Origin: Zasmidium citrigriseum
Lineage: Eukaryota > Ascomycota > Dothideomycetes > Mycosphaerellales > Mycosphaerellaceae
Assembly (NCBI GenBank): GCA_002786025.1
Contig: NHNW01000049.1
Span: 1-64,000 of the forward strand
DNA: 64,000 nt
Direction of reading: 5' to 3'
Shown: in pieces, positions 28,056 to 38,684 of the stretch
Layout of the letters: each line of letters starts with the position of its first letter
Position numbering within the stretch: position 1 is the stretch's first letter
Position numbers and translations under genes: made by a program
Notes under the pieces: generated by a model
Seen by the model: only the letters and a program-made list of their open reading frames with translations
Told to the model about the DNA's origin: nothing
The model's database searches: none

Positions 28056-29670
28056 TTAAACGACTTTTCTTCGATTATAAATAAAGTAGAGCTCTATTAC
28101 TAGGAGCCTATCTATAGAGCCTACTCTATAGGATCTAGACGCCTCTCGTTACGATAGCTACTAGCTATAAAGTCTACGAATTTACTAAGAAGTAAGAAGG
28201 TTATTAGTACCTCTACTACCCTTATAGTCTAGTACGAGATAAGGGTCTATAGCTAGTATATAAAGGTAGAGCGTAATAGGTAGCGAGAATATTAATAGCC
28301 TTAGGTCCTTATACTAGCTACGCTAGACGGTTAACCTAAGTAGAAGTTTATAAAGAAGAATAAGAGTCTTCTAGAGTTCCTAATTAAGCGCCTACTAAAC
28401 GGTTTTAATCTAAAGGCTACTACTCTAGACTACTACGACTATATATTAATTACTAGATACCTCGATAGCTTTATTAAGACTAAATAGTATAATCTAATCC
28501 TTATTAGTCTAAAGGCTACTAACGAACCCTTATTAGCTAATAAGCTTATTCCCTTTAATAAGGTTATAGTTAAGAGGTAGGCTCCTTAGTACTAGTTCGT
28601 AATTACTATCTTTTAGATAAAGGCTAACTCTAGAACTAATAAGAGGAAGTATATAATAGTACTATTAATAGTAATACTAGTAGTAAAGAGGACGTAAGCT
28701 ACCCCTACTCTAGCGCCTAGTAACGATAATCTCTTTATTATAGCGAACGATAATACGAACGATAATATAAATAACCTCGCGAGTTCCCCTATAATTATTA
28801 AGTAAGAGTTATCGACTATCGTACCGCTAAAGTAGTAGCTAATTAAGACTAGCTCGTAGCTAGTATGTATTATCGATCTATATTAACCTCTAGAGATATT
28901 CGCTATTAAGGAAGGCTTAAACGCTAGTATAAATACCTTATCTAGCTTAGTTACGTAGAGTATAGAGCTACCTAATAATATATTATAAGCTATAAATACT
29001 CTAACGAGTAGGTAGCGAATATAGTAGTCGCTTAATCGAGAAGTAGAGGTAGAGGCGGATAAGGTAGTAGTAGTAGTAGTAAGAGTACTCGTAAGGAAGA
29101 GGAAGTTATCTAAGAAGGCTATAAAGGAGGTTATAAATAACTCTATAACTAAGCTACGAACGTAGGAGGTAAGGATATATAGGTAGAATAGTAAGTTTAT
29201 CTCTAAGAAGTAGAAATATCCGTAGTAGTATTCGTAGTAGTATTCGTAGAAGTATTTATACTCTATTTAAACTTCTCTCTTTACTTTAATCCTTATAGCT
29301 CTATTAGTTACCTACTCTACTAGTAATACTACTAGTAGTACTAGTAGTAGTAGTAGGGGCGGTAATATATAGATATCGACGGTAGTAGTTCTTAACGGCG
29401 GAGGTAGTATAGCGGAGGTAGTACTAGAGAGGGTATATTAATAGTAGAAGTAATTCCTACGCCTATCTATAAGTCGTTTATAATAGTATTTATATATATC
29501 TTTCTTTATATTAAGAAGTATATAGTCTTACTTATTCGCGGCTAATTCGCTAGTATGTTCGTACGTTATTTATTATGTTAGCTTATAGGTAAGCTAGTAA
29601 TATAAGGTTTTTTAAGGCTCTTATATCTAATTATAGGCTATTCGTAGTAATATTCGTATAGAACGATCCC
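28056..29670. mobile_element. Unassigned RIP-degraded repeat right of element E
   Basis: This is the continuation of the host repeat split by element E. The plus strand has long codon-like stretches broken by TAG/TAA (for example KKNKSLLEFLIKRLLNGFNL near 28.35 kb), but I do not recognise the family. A short AGTA/GTAGTA microrepeat lies at about 29,315-29,360. The RIP composition stops at about 29,670, close before the first intact gene. Confidence 0.5.
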
Positions 29671-30008
29671 TAGGTGTTAGGACAAGGAATTTATGGAGAG
29701 CATATTATAGATATTAAGCGTTATGCGAATAGAGGCGCGAACACACTGCGATTAGACGGCTGTTGAGAAGGTTTGAAGTTTGAGTTTTGACCGCTCGTAC
29801 ATCTGGAGCTCCTTACAAACCTCCGTCATGTGCTTGGCCGGCTGCTGTTCCTGGCTTCGAAGCCGAGCTGGAGAGCTTCCATCACCAGACAACCAAACAA
29901 CAATCAACCCAGACCACCATTTACCTCGCAACAACCCTCACGCCAACAAGTAAGCCCCGTCGCCACTCCCCCTTGTCCTTACATCCACAACTCACCATCA
30001 ACATAGCC

Positions 30009-30302
30009 ATGTCGCCCTCCCTCATCACCCGCCAACTCCCCCGCGTCACCAAGTCCACCACAACCATCCGCACCTTCTCCCTCGCCGCCAGACGAATGGC
30101 CGAAGGCGACGCAGGCGCCCCGCGCTCCGGCGGCGCCGCCCAGTCGGACGCTTTCACCAAGCGCGAAAAGGCCAACGAGGACTTCTACGTCAAGGAGGAG
30201 GAGAAGAAGAAGCTCGAGGCGCTGAGGAAGAAGATTGCCGATCAGGAGCAGCAGTTGGCGAAGGACCGGAAGGAGGCGGAGGATATTGTTAATAAGAAGT
30301 AG
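30009..30302 (+). CDS. inh1: Mitochondrial F1Fo-ATPase inhibitor (IF1/Inh1 family)
   Basis: 97 residues. It binds the F1 catalytic interface of ATP synthase in the mitochondrial matrix and blocks ATP hydrolysis when the membrane is de-energised. Residues 1-32 are Arg/Ser/Thr-rich with no acidic residue before Glu32 (RQLPRVTK, RTFSLAARR), a mitochondrial presequence. Residues 46-97 carry the family core (SDAFTKREKANEDFYVKEEE, then LEALRKKI) and form one long charged helix/coiled coil. I chose the ATG at 30009 because the presequence follows it directly; the same frame is open upstream. A 5'-UTR intron is likely at 29950-30006 (GTAAGC ... CATAG). The gene starts only about 300 bp from the RIP block. 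Assignment is firm from the core motif and length. Confidence 0.9.
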   Translation: MSPSLITRQLPRVTKSTTTIRTFSLAARRMAEGDAGAPRSGGAAQSDAFTKREKANEDFYVKEEEKKKLEALRKKIADQEQQLAKDRKEAEDIVNKK

Positions 30303-30967
30303 ATGGATGCATGGAGGTGAGTGGAAATGGGTGGTGGCGTGAGAGAGGAGATGGGGCATTTAGCTGACTGAGGATAGGAATAGACGATGGAGCTGGCAGT
30401 ACTAGCTGTTGAGAGTGTATATATAGCGGGGGCTGGTAGTGAAGCAAAGCTCTCTTCTCGCCTGCAATTTTGAGTCTATTGTCCGCCGGGCTCGCCTTTG
30501 ATGATACTGAACAATATCTCCTGATTCTTGCATCATAGCTTGGGCACTGACTGCTGACTTACTAGCAACCAGCACTCAACGGATTATACTTGTCTTTGAC
30601 ATCACGGCGATGAACGGCAAGCCAGATGTGATACGCGGCGAGAGAAGTTTGCATGGAGGCATTCCTCCGAGTCTCAAGCCGATCAAGCGCACGAAAAGAG
30701 CTTTGAGAACACCATTGGGGTTGCAGTATTCTGAAGGAGAGTACTGAAAAAACAACGCAACGTCCTTTTTCTAGACTACACTGCAGCTCTGGGCTGTCTA
30801 TCCATCTAGGTCTTTCATCTCCAATCGTGTTCGCGTGAGTAAGAAGCAGGATGTGTCGTGAGTACTCTCGTTGCTAGCAATGATCCAAAGTCACCGCCTC
30901 AGACGATGACAAGGTGGACATCGCTTCTGCAACATGAGCAGAGGTAGTAGGAGCAGTAGTGAGGATC
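30303..30967. other. Intergenic, convergent 3' regions
   Basis: About 660 bp between the stop codons of inh1 and arginase, which converge. I see no gene, RNA gene or repeat in it; it should hold both 3' UTRs. Confidence 0.6.
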
Positions 30968-31992
30968 TCAAAGCAGAGTATCACCCAGAGCGCACCGCAC
31001 AATGGAGCAACCCGCACGAACCGTCTCCGCAGCACCATCCGCCTCGAGGTTCGGATTGACCTCCACCAGATCGAGAGCCACCAAGCTACCCGTCTCATGG
31101 ACGCACTCAGCAATGAAGTCGCCCTCACGCAGAGTCAAGCCACCTCTGACCGGGGTGCCAGTGCTAGGAGCCCACATCGGATCCAGCGCATCAACATCAA
31201 AGGACAGATGAATCGGCGTATCCCGTCCAATCCACCCCAGCGCCATATCCATGACCTTGCCAATGCCATGCCGATCCACATCATGCATACTGAAAGCCTT
31301 AATCCCATGATCCCGCAGAATCTTCTTCTCGCCCCGATCAACGTCCCGCAAGCCGATGTACACGAGCTTGCTGGTGCTGATGCGCTGGTCATCTTTCAAC
31401 CACCCAAACGGCTTGTCCTCGCTCTCCTTCGCCAGCCCCGTGAGAAACGACACTGGCATCCCGTGGATGTTGCCGCTGTCGCTCGTCTCCGGCGTGTTGA
31501 TGTCCGCGTGTGCATCCACCCAAATCACAGCCATTTCTCGTCCGAGGCGCTCGCGGATGGCTTTGGCGGTGCCGGAGATGGTGCCGATGGCGATGGAGTG
31601 GTCGCCGCCGAGCGTCAGCACGAAGCGGCCGTCGCGCGCGTGCTCGTAGACTTGGCTGGAGAGCTGCTTGGTGACGGCGCTGACGGCGCGGGGTTTCTTC
31701 ATTTGCCGGTAGTCCGGGTCGTCGTCGGGCATGAGTTCGCCGTAGGCGTGCACTTTGCCGTCGTAGTAGATGGAGTACTTGAGGTCGTCTTTCAGCTGGT
31801 CCACAAGGCCTGATTCTATCAGGGCCATGGGCGCTGCTTCGGTGCCTGGCTTGCACTGGAGGATATTGTCAGCTTGGAGATTCGAGGACTCGAGGCGGGT
31901 GTGCGTACTTGTCCACCTGAGAATCCGACAGCGACGAGGCCGAGCTCGTTCTGCTTGGAGAGGAATTTGGCTTGGATGGTAGAGGCGTCCAT
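30968..31992 (-). CDS. car1: Arginase
   Basis: Hydrolyses L-arginine to ornithine and urea with a binuclear Mn centre; this is the entry to arginine catabolism. There are two exons, 31992-31909 and 31855-30968, joined across a 53-bp intron (GTACGC ... CCAG). The join is exact: SGGQ is followed by CKPGTEAAPMALIESGL, the usual arginase N-terminus. The product has 323 residues, normal for the family. Metal ligands are all visible: GGDHS (about 111-115), DAHAD (142-146) and DVDALDP (248-254). EVNP lies near 293, and the C-terminus ALGDTLL is typical. The start is MDASTIQAKFLSKQ. It is probably cytosolic, as no targeting signal is seen. Confidence 0.96.
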
Positions 31993-32527
31993 CTTGAAGG
32001 TGTTATGAGCGTGGTCTGCGCGTGTCAGTGGTGTTCGTGTCATGCCACCAGAGAGAAGCGTCGTGCTTCGAGGTGTCAATCGCCTGAGCAACGCCGACGT
32101 ACAAAGGAATTGAGGAATGTCTGAGGTCCACGTGGAAAGAGTGCCAGCTCGCCGGGTCTATTCACCTTTTTATAGGTCGCGGGTCGAAGGAAGGGCGCAG
32201 GTGAATATCAAGGAGGGACGAGAAAGAATCTGCTGACGGAGGTCATCAGCCGCGTGTCCGCCATCGTTACGAGAGAGTAATTTCGTTGAGGTGCGTACTA
32301 AAGAGGTGTTGATCGTAAAGTACAGGTAGAAGCGTGGAAAGACTCCTAAGTACAGGTAGACGCGATTGAGGCGAAGTAGTTGGTAGACGACCCCACGGCT
32401 AAGACATTCTGTTATCTAATCGCCGTCGATAAGCGCTTCCAATCATCCGGTTGGCATGTGACAACATCTGAAGGTAGGAATGTTGGCTACACCGCATCTG
32501 AATGAAGAATGTATAGTTCTTGTGCGA
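31993..32527. promoter_or_regulatory. Arginase upstream region
   Basis: 535 bp between the arginase start and the stop of the Mtf2-like gene. It contains a direct repeat, AAGTACAGGTAGA followed by AGCG or CGCG, at 32318-32334 and 32348-32364 (30 bp apart). I recognise no gene. Any regulatory role of the repeat is a guess. Confidence 0.4.
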
Positions 32528-33802
32528 CTACGCTACCGCTGTCTTCTGATCTTCCTCGTCATCTTCTGAAAACTCCGTCTGCTGCTGTTCTTGTGCAGCT
32601 CTCAGAGCAGCAGCCTGCAACCGCTCCTCGACAATTCCATCCCATCGTCGGATTTTCTCGAGTCCTCTTGTCTTACGATCTGTCGACCAAAGTGCTTGCA
32701 TACCAGGGCCATAGACATTCTTTACAGATCTGTGGCCGTCTCGGAGGATTGTGGAAACCAGTTCCTTCGTTCCAGCATCGAATTCATAGACATTCTTGTC
32801 CATCTCGGACAATGTTTCCGCAATGCCGTCCAAGTCTGCGTAATGGTCATAAAGCAACCCCATGTGCTCATTGAAGAGTTCGGTAGAAGCACCGAGCGCG
32901 AACGCCGAAGGGCCTAGCTTCTTCAGTGTTGGGAGAAGTACCAATCCTAATGGTGACCCAGGGTATGTGTTCCGAATTGTCTTCATGAAATGAAGCAGCG
33001 ATTGAGGTAGTGTTTGAGTCAGCACCTGGAAGTCGTGGCCTGATCGCGTTTGATTTGAAGATCGCGGTAGGTTTCGTATGTTTTCAAACACTCGATTCTG
33101 TAAGATTTTCCAGAGAGCGGCGTCGGTCTCTGCAGCGTCCATTTCGGATTTGATCGATTCGAGCTCTTTCGTAGCCTTTTCAGTCTGCAATGCTGGAGAC
33201 GTTCTGCCCTCTTCGGTTATCTTTGTACCATGATCAATTGATGCTCGTGCCCTCAACGCCGCCGCCTCCTCCGCCAAAGGGCGCAAAATATCCGGAAACT
33301 CTCGCAAAGCCTCTGGCATGCCCGCTTCATACCGTCTTGGTCGTGGTTTGTAGCCTCTAGGTGTACCACGCCGGTCTTTCGGCTTCTTCCCACCCTCTGA
33401 GTCTGGCTGAACTTGCTTCGCCTTGAACAACTCTTCAAAGATTCGTAGCTCTTTCGGTGTCATCGTAGAACCCTGCACTCGTGCACTGAGATGGCCAGAC
33501 GGCATTTTGCCTTCGAAAGGGATAGGGCGTGGTCGTTCATTGTCATCCCTCGGGGCTCTAGGTCTCTTGGGAGGACTACGCCGTTTTGGAGATCTGGTTT
33601 TCGATTCTTTTGAAGCATTTTCTGCCTCGAGTTCTGAAAGTGCGTCCTTGTATGACCTCTGTGCAGCCGTAAAACCGCGGAGGATCGTCGTCGTTTGATA
33701 GAGGAAAGGTGTAAAAGTGGAGTTTGCTGCACTGCCAGACAGGCAGCTTTTCGTCGTAGCTCGTTTGACCAGCATTGTACTTGCAATAGACCTCGGGTTC
33801 AA
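32528..33802 (-). CDS. Mtf2/Nam1-like mitochondrial protein
   Basis: 424 residues, single exon. The N-terminus (MNPRSIASTMLVKRATTKSC...) is basic and Ser/Thr-rich like a mitochondrial presequence; Met10 is an alternative start. A Lys/Arg/Pro-rich linker (about 60-160) precedes a helical domain (about 205-395) containing LWKILQNRVFENI, SPLGLVLLPTLKKLGPSAF, FNEHMGLLYDHYADLDGI and MDKNVYEFD. That resembles the fungal domain named after yeast Mtf2/Nam1, a matrix protein that couples mitochondrial RNA polymerase to RNA processing and translation. The C-terminus is a Gln/Glu-rich acidic tail. Divergent from CMR1, with only about 230 bp between starts. The family call rests on remembered pattern, so function is moderately certain. 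Confidence 0.7.
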   Translation of the reverse strand: MNPRSIASTMLVKRATTKSCLSGSAANSTFTPFLYQTTTILRGFTAAQRSYKDALSELEAENASKESKTRSPKRRSPPKRPRAPRDDNERPRPIPFEGKMPSGHLSARVQGSTMTPKELRIFEELFKAKQVQPDSEGGKKPKDRRGTPRGYKPRPRRYEAGMPEALREFPDILRPLAEEAAALRARASIDHGTKITEEGRTSPALQTEKATKELESIKSEMDAAETDAALWKILQNRVFENIRNLPRSSNQTRSGHDFQVLTQTLPQSLLHFMKTIRNTYPGSPLGLVLLPTLKKLGPSAFALGASTELFNEHMGLLYDHYADLDGIAETLSEMDKNVYEFDAGTKELVSTILRDGHRSVKNVYGPGMQALWSTDRKTRGLEKIRRWDGIVEERLQAAALRAAQEQQQTEFSEDDEEDQKTAVA

Positions 33803-34033
33803 GATAGGCGTCTCATGGCAAGCGATTGGACTTCACTCGAATGTGACTGGACATTTGAGCAGCAAGTTCATGTTCGCCCACTTTCACAAGCTTCCTTGCG
33901 CATGTCATTATATAAGCTAGTGCCTGCAGTAGCGCGTCACGTTCCAGCGCGTCCTTGCGCGTCGACATCATCGACTCCCGAAGTCCTCTCCTTTCATTCC
34001 ATCTTCTACAGCTCATCGCAGCATACTTCCAAC

Positions 34034-35617
34034 ATGGCAGCCGGCAAGAAAGGCCAAGGCCTGAGCGAATACGAACAAGCCCGACAAGAGAAAATCGCAA
34101 AGAACCAAGCTCTCCTCCAACAACTCCAGCTCGATGCGCAACAAGCCGGCATAGGACCCAAGAAGTCCAAGCCCAAACCCGCCTCCAGCACAGGTCAAAA
34201 GCGCAAACGCGAAGTCCAAGTCAAGAAAGAAGACGATGGCCCGCGACGAACATCCGCCCGATTGCAAGGTATCGTGGCCGACTCCGAAGTCGCGAGGAAG
34301 AAAGAGGAGGCGGATGCGGAGGCTTTCCAGGAACAGCAGAGGATCAAGAGACAGCGCGTCAGTGATGATATTGATCTCCACGCGGCGATTGTCAATGGAC
34401 AGAGTTGGGATCGAGCGGGCAATTGGTTGAGTATGGTTGGACCGGCGAATCCTGGGGAGAGGACGTTCACGGCGCAGGATATCAGGGATACGAGTGATAA
34501 GGAGTTGAAAGAAGTGAGGCAGCGGATGAGTAGTCTGCAGCTTTGGGAGGGCGCGGAGCCGAATCGGATCAAGATTACGCCTGAGAGGATTTATGCGCTT
34601 GGGTTTCATCCTTCTGAGGATAAGGCTCTTGTTTTCGCGGGGGATAAATTGGGCAGTCTGGGACTTTTTGATGCTTCGCAGACGAGTCCGCAGAAGATTA
34701 AGCAGGAAGCAGACGACGCCGATGAGGATGGGGACGTGGACGACGAGATCGAACCCGCAATTACGACCTTCAAGATCCATACGCGAACCATCAGCGCATT
34801 CCAATTTGCGCCGCACGACCAAAACGCACTGTTCTCGGCATCATACGACTCGTCGATACGAAAGCTGGATCTTTCGAAAGGTGTTGCGGTGGAGGCATAT
34901 GCGCCAGACGACAAGAGTGCCGACGAACCTTTGTCTGGTGTACAGATCAGTCACGCGGACCCGCATACATTACACTTCACAACACTCGACGGACGATTCG
35001 GAACGAAAGATATGCGAACCCCTCAAGGCGAAGCCAATATCATGCAACTCTCGGAGAAGAAAATCGGCGGTTTCTCCCTCCACCCAGCACAACCTCACAT
35101 CATCGCAACAGCATCTCTGGACCGGACAATGAAGATCTGGGACTTGCGAAAGATCAGCGGGAAGAAAGACGCCAGAATGCCACATTTGGTCGGAGAACAT
35201 CTCTCCAAATTGTCGGTCTCTCACGCGGCTTTCAACAGTGCTGGACAAGTTGCAACAGCCAGCTACGATGATACAGTCAAGATCTACGATTTCTCTGATG
35301 CTAGTGACTGGAAGACGGGGAAGACGTTGACGGATGATGAGATGAACCCCGCTACGATCGTTCCTCATAATAATCAGACTGGACGATGGGTGACTATCCT
35401 TCGAGCTCAGTGGCAGCTCCAACCAAAAGACGGAATCCAGCGGTTCGTCATTGGAAACATGAACAGATTTGTCGACATTTATACCAGCAAAGGCCAGCAG
35501 CTTGCGCAATTAGGAGGCGAAAGTATCACCGCAGTGCCAGCAGTCGCACAGTTCCACCCATCAATGGATTGGGTCGGGGCAGGAACAGCAAGTGGAAAGC
35601 TCTGCTTGTGGATGTAA
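34034..35617 (+). CDS. cmr1: DNA damage-binding WD-repeat protein CMR1
   Basis: 527 residues, single exon. The yeast homologue Cmr1 (YDL156W) is a nuclear WD40 protein that binds UV-damaged DNA and collects in intranuclear quality-control sites under replication stress. The start MAAGKKGQGLSEYEQARQEK is the family N-terminus, so I place it at 34034 although the frame is open upstream. A basic linker (KRKREVQVKKEDDGPRRTSA) follows. WD repeats span about 190-527: YALGFHPSEDKALVFAGDK, IHTRTISAFQFAPHDQNALF, ISHADPHTLHF, PHIIATASLDRTMKIWDLRK, GQVATASYDDTVKIYDF and a final SGKLCLWM. Length and architecture fit the family. Confidence 0.9.
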   Translation: MAAGKKGQGLSEYEQARQEKIAKNQALLQQLQLDAQQAGIGPKKSKPKPASSTGQKRKREVQVKKEDDGPRRTSARLQGIVADSEVARKKEEADAEAFQEQQRIKRQRVSDDIDLHAAIVNGQSWDRAGNWLSMVGPANPGERTFTAQDIRDTSDKELKEVRQRMSSLQLWEGAEPNRIKITPERIYALGFHPSEDKALVFAGDKLGSLGLFDASQTSPQKIKQEADDADEDGDVDDEIEPAITTFKIHTRTISAFQFAPHDQNALFSASYDSSIRKLDLSKGVAVEAYAPDDKSADEPLSGVQISHADPHTLHFTTLDGRFGTKDMRTPQGEANIMQLSEKKIGGFSLHPAQPHIIATASLDRTMKIWDLRKISGKKDARMPHLVGEHLSKLSVSHAAFNSAGQVATASYDDTVKIYDFSDASDWKTGKTLTDDEMNPATIVPHNNQTGRWVTILRAQWQLQPKDGIQRFVIGNMNRFVDIYTSKGQQLAQLGGESITAVPAVAQFHPSMDWVGAGTASGKLCLWM

Positions 35618-35682
35618 CAAAGATAGCACACGTACTTGGATATCACACGCTCAAAATCACTCCGAACATCATCATAGTCTTC

Positions 35683-36728
35683 TCAATCCCCACTCCCCGA
35701 CCTGGTCCTAATATGCGTAATCGTACTCCCCCACTCATGCCTCCTCACCGCACCCCCCTCGCCCGGCGTCATCGGCCTCTTCCTCTCCACGGGGCTCCAG
35801 TGCCTCTTCAACGCATCCCCAATCGCAACCTCCTCCTCCCCCTCATCCGGCCTCACCATCTCCCCACCATCATCCACCAACCTAACCCCGGCAGCTTTCG
35901 CCCTCTCGCGATCCAAACCCTCGGCCTTCCTTCTCTCAAACTCCGCGACCAGATTCTTGAAATACACTTCCGCGGCCACGGTTTGGCTGTATGCTAAGGG
36001 CGTCCAGTCGTAGTTGTTTTTTGCGAGGGGGTTGGAGCCTGCGGCGAGGAGGATCCGGAGGGCTTTGAGGGAGCCTGAGGCGGAGGCGTGGTGCAGGGGG
36101 GTGTTGCCGTCGAGGTCTCTGGAGTGCGGGCTCGCAGGGTATAGGGGATCTTGGAGGAGGATGGGTATCAAAGCCGTGGAATTCGGATGTTGAGCTGCCA
36201 TTGCTAGGGCGTCCATGCCGTTTTTATTCACGAATGGTATAGAATGAGGGAAGCGTTTGGCTAGCATTGTCCCGACTTCGAAGTTTCCGTTTTGCGCTGC
36301 GAGCATCAATGGTGTGTCGTGGTCGCTGTTGCGGGAGATTTCGTGGTTGTCGTGGCCGGCGTAGATGAGGAGGGAGGCGACTTCGGTGTAGCCATGCTGG
36401 GCGGCGAGGTGCAGCGTGGTGTTGGATTTGTGGTCGAAGTCGGGGTTTGTGAGGAATTTGGGGTTGTTGCGGATTATGCGTTGGACGAGGAGGGCGTCGT
36501 TGAGGAGGATGGCTCGTCGGAGCCGGGAGGAGACGTCGATCCTGGTGGGTTAGTTGTGGAAGGGCATTGGGATTGGAGAGCGCATACATCGCGTCGTCAA
36601 CATGGTCGTAGTGCTCGTAAAGTGGTGTACCTGAGTCCTGCTCGAGGTCGAAGTGAATGGATTACATTGTTTGGGTTGTGGAGGAGTACGAGGTGAAGTC
36701 TGGGTTGGTGATGTAAGGCGGGATCCAT
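35683..36728 (-). CDS. Ankyrin-repeat protein
   Basis: Two exons: 36728-36631 and 36541-35683, with an 89-bp intron (GTACAC ... CTAAC ... CCAG); 318 residues. Start MDPALHHQPRLHLV. The join gives AGLRIDVSSRLRRAILLNDA, and the ankyrin array follows at once. Repeats run from about residue 36 to 200: AILLNDALLVQRII, NTTLHLAAQHGYTEVASLL, DTPLMLAAQNGNFEVGTMLA, GMDALAMAAQHPNSTALI, and GNTPLHHASASGSLKALRIL. Next is a partly degenerate repeat, DWTPLAYSQTVAAEVYFKNL. The tail (about 210-318) is charged and probably disordered (DEGEEE; RSGSGD). No catalytic domain or membrane segment is seen. The partner is unknown; presumably a protein-interaction adaptor. Confidence 0.85.
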
Positions 36729-36990
36729 GATCGCCCACGTGGGGAAGCGCTATTTATATGTCATCGAAGAGCTGTTGGAACAGGGATATGTGGTATTGAA
36801 CACTCCTCATGCCTTCTTGCAGTTGAGTATAGGTTGTCTAATGGCACAGTATTGTATATGTACAAATGTACAGGCCGTCATCGACCATATCCCCCCGAAC
36901 GCCAGGCTCGCCAAAGCCATCTTCTCGATGGCTTGGATGCAATGGATCTCAACCAGCAGTGGAATTTTGTCAAGGTATACTGTCGTCGGT

Positions 36991-38592
36991 TTACTTCCTC
37001 CGCGACATCACCTTCGAGCACATATCAATCAGTCCGACCTTAGCTTCGCTCTCTGGGAAGCCAGAAATGGCTCGTGCTGCCTTGTCAACGTAGTCTTGCG
37101 CGAGAGCGCGCGTTTGCTCAATGCCGTCGCTTTGGATGACGAGTTCTCGTGCCTAAGACATGTCAGTATCGTGCAAATCTGATGGATGAATTACTCAAGT
37201 CACCTTCTGCACATCACCCTCCTCCGAGAACTTCCGGCCAACAAGTGTGCCCAGCTCCTTATTGTTCCTCCACGCGAACAGCAGTGGTGCTGTGGCAAGG
37301 CCGAGCTCCAAATCTGCGCCCGCTGGTTTCCCAAGCTCCTGTCCACTAACAGTGTAGTCAAGCATGTCATCCACCAGCTGGAACGCAAGTCCCAGATTCT
37401 TGCCATACTGATATGCGGCTTCCACCACCTCCATTGGGTGTTCACCAAGCAATGCAGCTGCACGGCAAGATTTGCTGATCAAGCTCGCTGACTTGAGATA
37501 GGTCTTCTGCAGATAGTAGCTGACGGTGTCTTCCGTCCAAACCGGATGCTTCTCGTCCAGTGCGGTGTTTTTCAGCTGCATGAACTCCCCCTCAACTAGG
37601 TTCGCAATGACAGTCGCCAGAAGCTCCGTCACCTCGGGATCGCGTAATCGAGCAAGAGCCACGGACGCTCTGCCGAGCAGGAAGTCGCCCGCCAGAACTG
37701 CCATCTTGTTGCCAAATGCAATGTTTGCGGATGGGTTTCCTCGTCTCGATATCGATGTGTCGATGACATCGTCGTGAAGGAGCGAAGCAGTGTGGATGAG
37801 CTCGGTGATTTCTGCCAGTCGCCGCTGAGAAGGTCGGATCGAGGGATCGTTTGCGAAATCTTTGCTCTCCACGCTTGTGGCCGTGAGAGGCGAATCGGGG
37901 TTTGCATCGTTGAGAACGGAAGAGGATGTTATGGGCGTGTCGATGGCGTCTTTCATGCTCGATTCTGATCGCGGACTTCGCGGAAGCAGTGCAGTCGCTT
38001 GCGACATTAGGAGCACAAGCATTGGCCTGATGTACTTTCCTTCAGATTGGGTGTAGTATTTGGAGACCGTATCCAGCATTGGATGCCCTGAGCCCAGCAG
38101 CTGGCGTATGTTTCCAGTCATAAACTTCATCTCTTTTGCAACACTCCGCAAAGGGTCGATGCCCATAGGTCCTGATGGTGGAGGGCCATTGAACATCTCT
38201 TTCGCCTTGGACACTGCTGCCGCCACAGCGGATTGACTTCGACTTTGCGACTCATTGTAGCTCCTCCTCCTCGTGCTATGAAAGCTTCGATATGACAGAG
38301 GTTTGCAGCATTCTGGGCAGAATGCTCTTATCGATCGAGGTCGTGGCGCTGGCGTTGAAGTGAGGGTTTCGAAAGTCCCAACAAGAGCACGCGAGGGTGC
38401 TGCTCCCGGTCTAGGCATATATTCGTCGCAATGGTGGAGCTGTGGAGACGTTCGATGGAGTGAGATGAGGGTCGCGGCGACGGAGGTGGTGAGAGAAGCG
38501 GTTGTTGCGGCGGGTGGATTCGGAGGTGCTTCGCAAACATCGAAATGCTCGCTTGGAGGTTTGCGTTTTGCGGAAGCTAGCGTCGCCGTCAT
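36991..38592 (-). CDS. coq1: Trans-polyprenyl diphosphate synthase for ubiquinone side chain (COQ1)
   Basis: Elongates isopentenyl units to the polyprenyl tail of coenzyme Q, in mitochondria. Two exons: 38592-37204 and 37152-36991, with a 51-bp intron (GTGACT ... CTGAC ... TTAG). The short last exon supplies the expected C-terminus (KARELVIQSDGIEQTRALAQ ... VMSRRK). 516 residues. The first 115 residues are Ser/Thr/Arg-rich, a mitochondrial leader. Motifs: GKYIRP (185-190), first aspartate-rich motif DDVID (274-278) and second DDMLD (408-412), with the GDFLLGRAS helix between. A Ser-rich insertion (about 205-250) is unusual but fungal homologues vary here. Divergent from VMA12 with only 92 bp between start codons. 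Chain length cannot be read from the sequence. Confidence 0.94.
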
Positions 38593-38684
38593 GGATCGAT
38601 CTCGACAGTCAGCAACAGATCAGGCACACCAATCACAGCTCAACCAACTTCGACTTCCTTTCAACACCGGGGATTAGCATCGAC
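38593..38684. promoter_or_regulatory. Compact shared promoter, coq1/vma12
   Basis: Only 92 bp separate the divergent start codons, so the two genes must share or overlap regulatory DNA unless one uses a start inside the annotated N-terminus. A later COQ1 start (Met59) would widen the gap. Confidence 0.5.

Larger units (their letters stand above)
1..29670. other. RIP-degraded, TA-rich repeat block
   Basis: The whole stretch is dominated by TA dinucleotides, while CA and TG are almost absent on both strands. This is the expected product of repeat-induced point mutation (CpA to TpA on either strand) acting on transposons. ATG, CAA, CAG and TGG codons have largely vanished, so only one open frame longer than 60 codons remains (4506-4748), and it has no recognisable product. 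Ancestral proteins become readable when TAG/TAA are read as Trp or Gln. The right edge is sharp: ordinary sequence with normal CA and TG content begins at about 29,670-29,680. I infer a heterochromatic transposon island. The compositional statement is by eye, not computed. Confidence 0.9.

Noticed and set aside
30959..31813. A 284-codon plus-strand frame opposite arginase
   Set aside because: It is the mirror of a G+C-rich arginase coding exon; the minus-strand protein has all arginase metal-binding motifs.
34013..34822. A 269-codon minus-strand frame opposite CMR1
   Set aside because: Antisense shadow of a real WD-repeat gene; low-complexity Leu/Arg-rich product.
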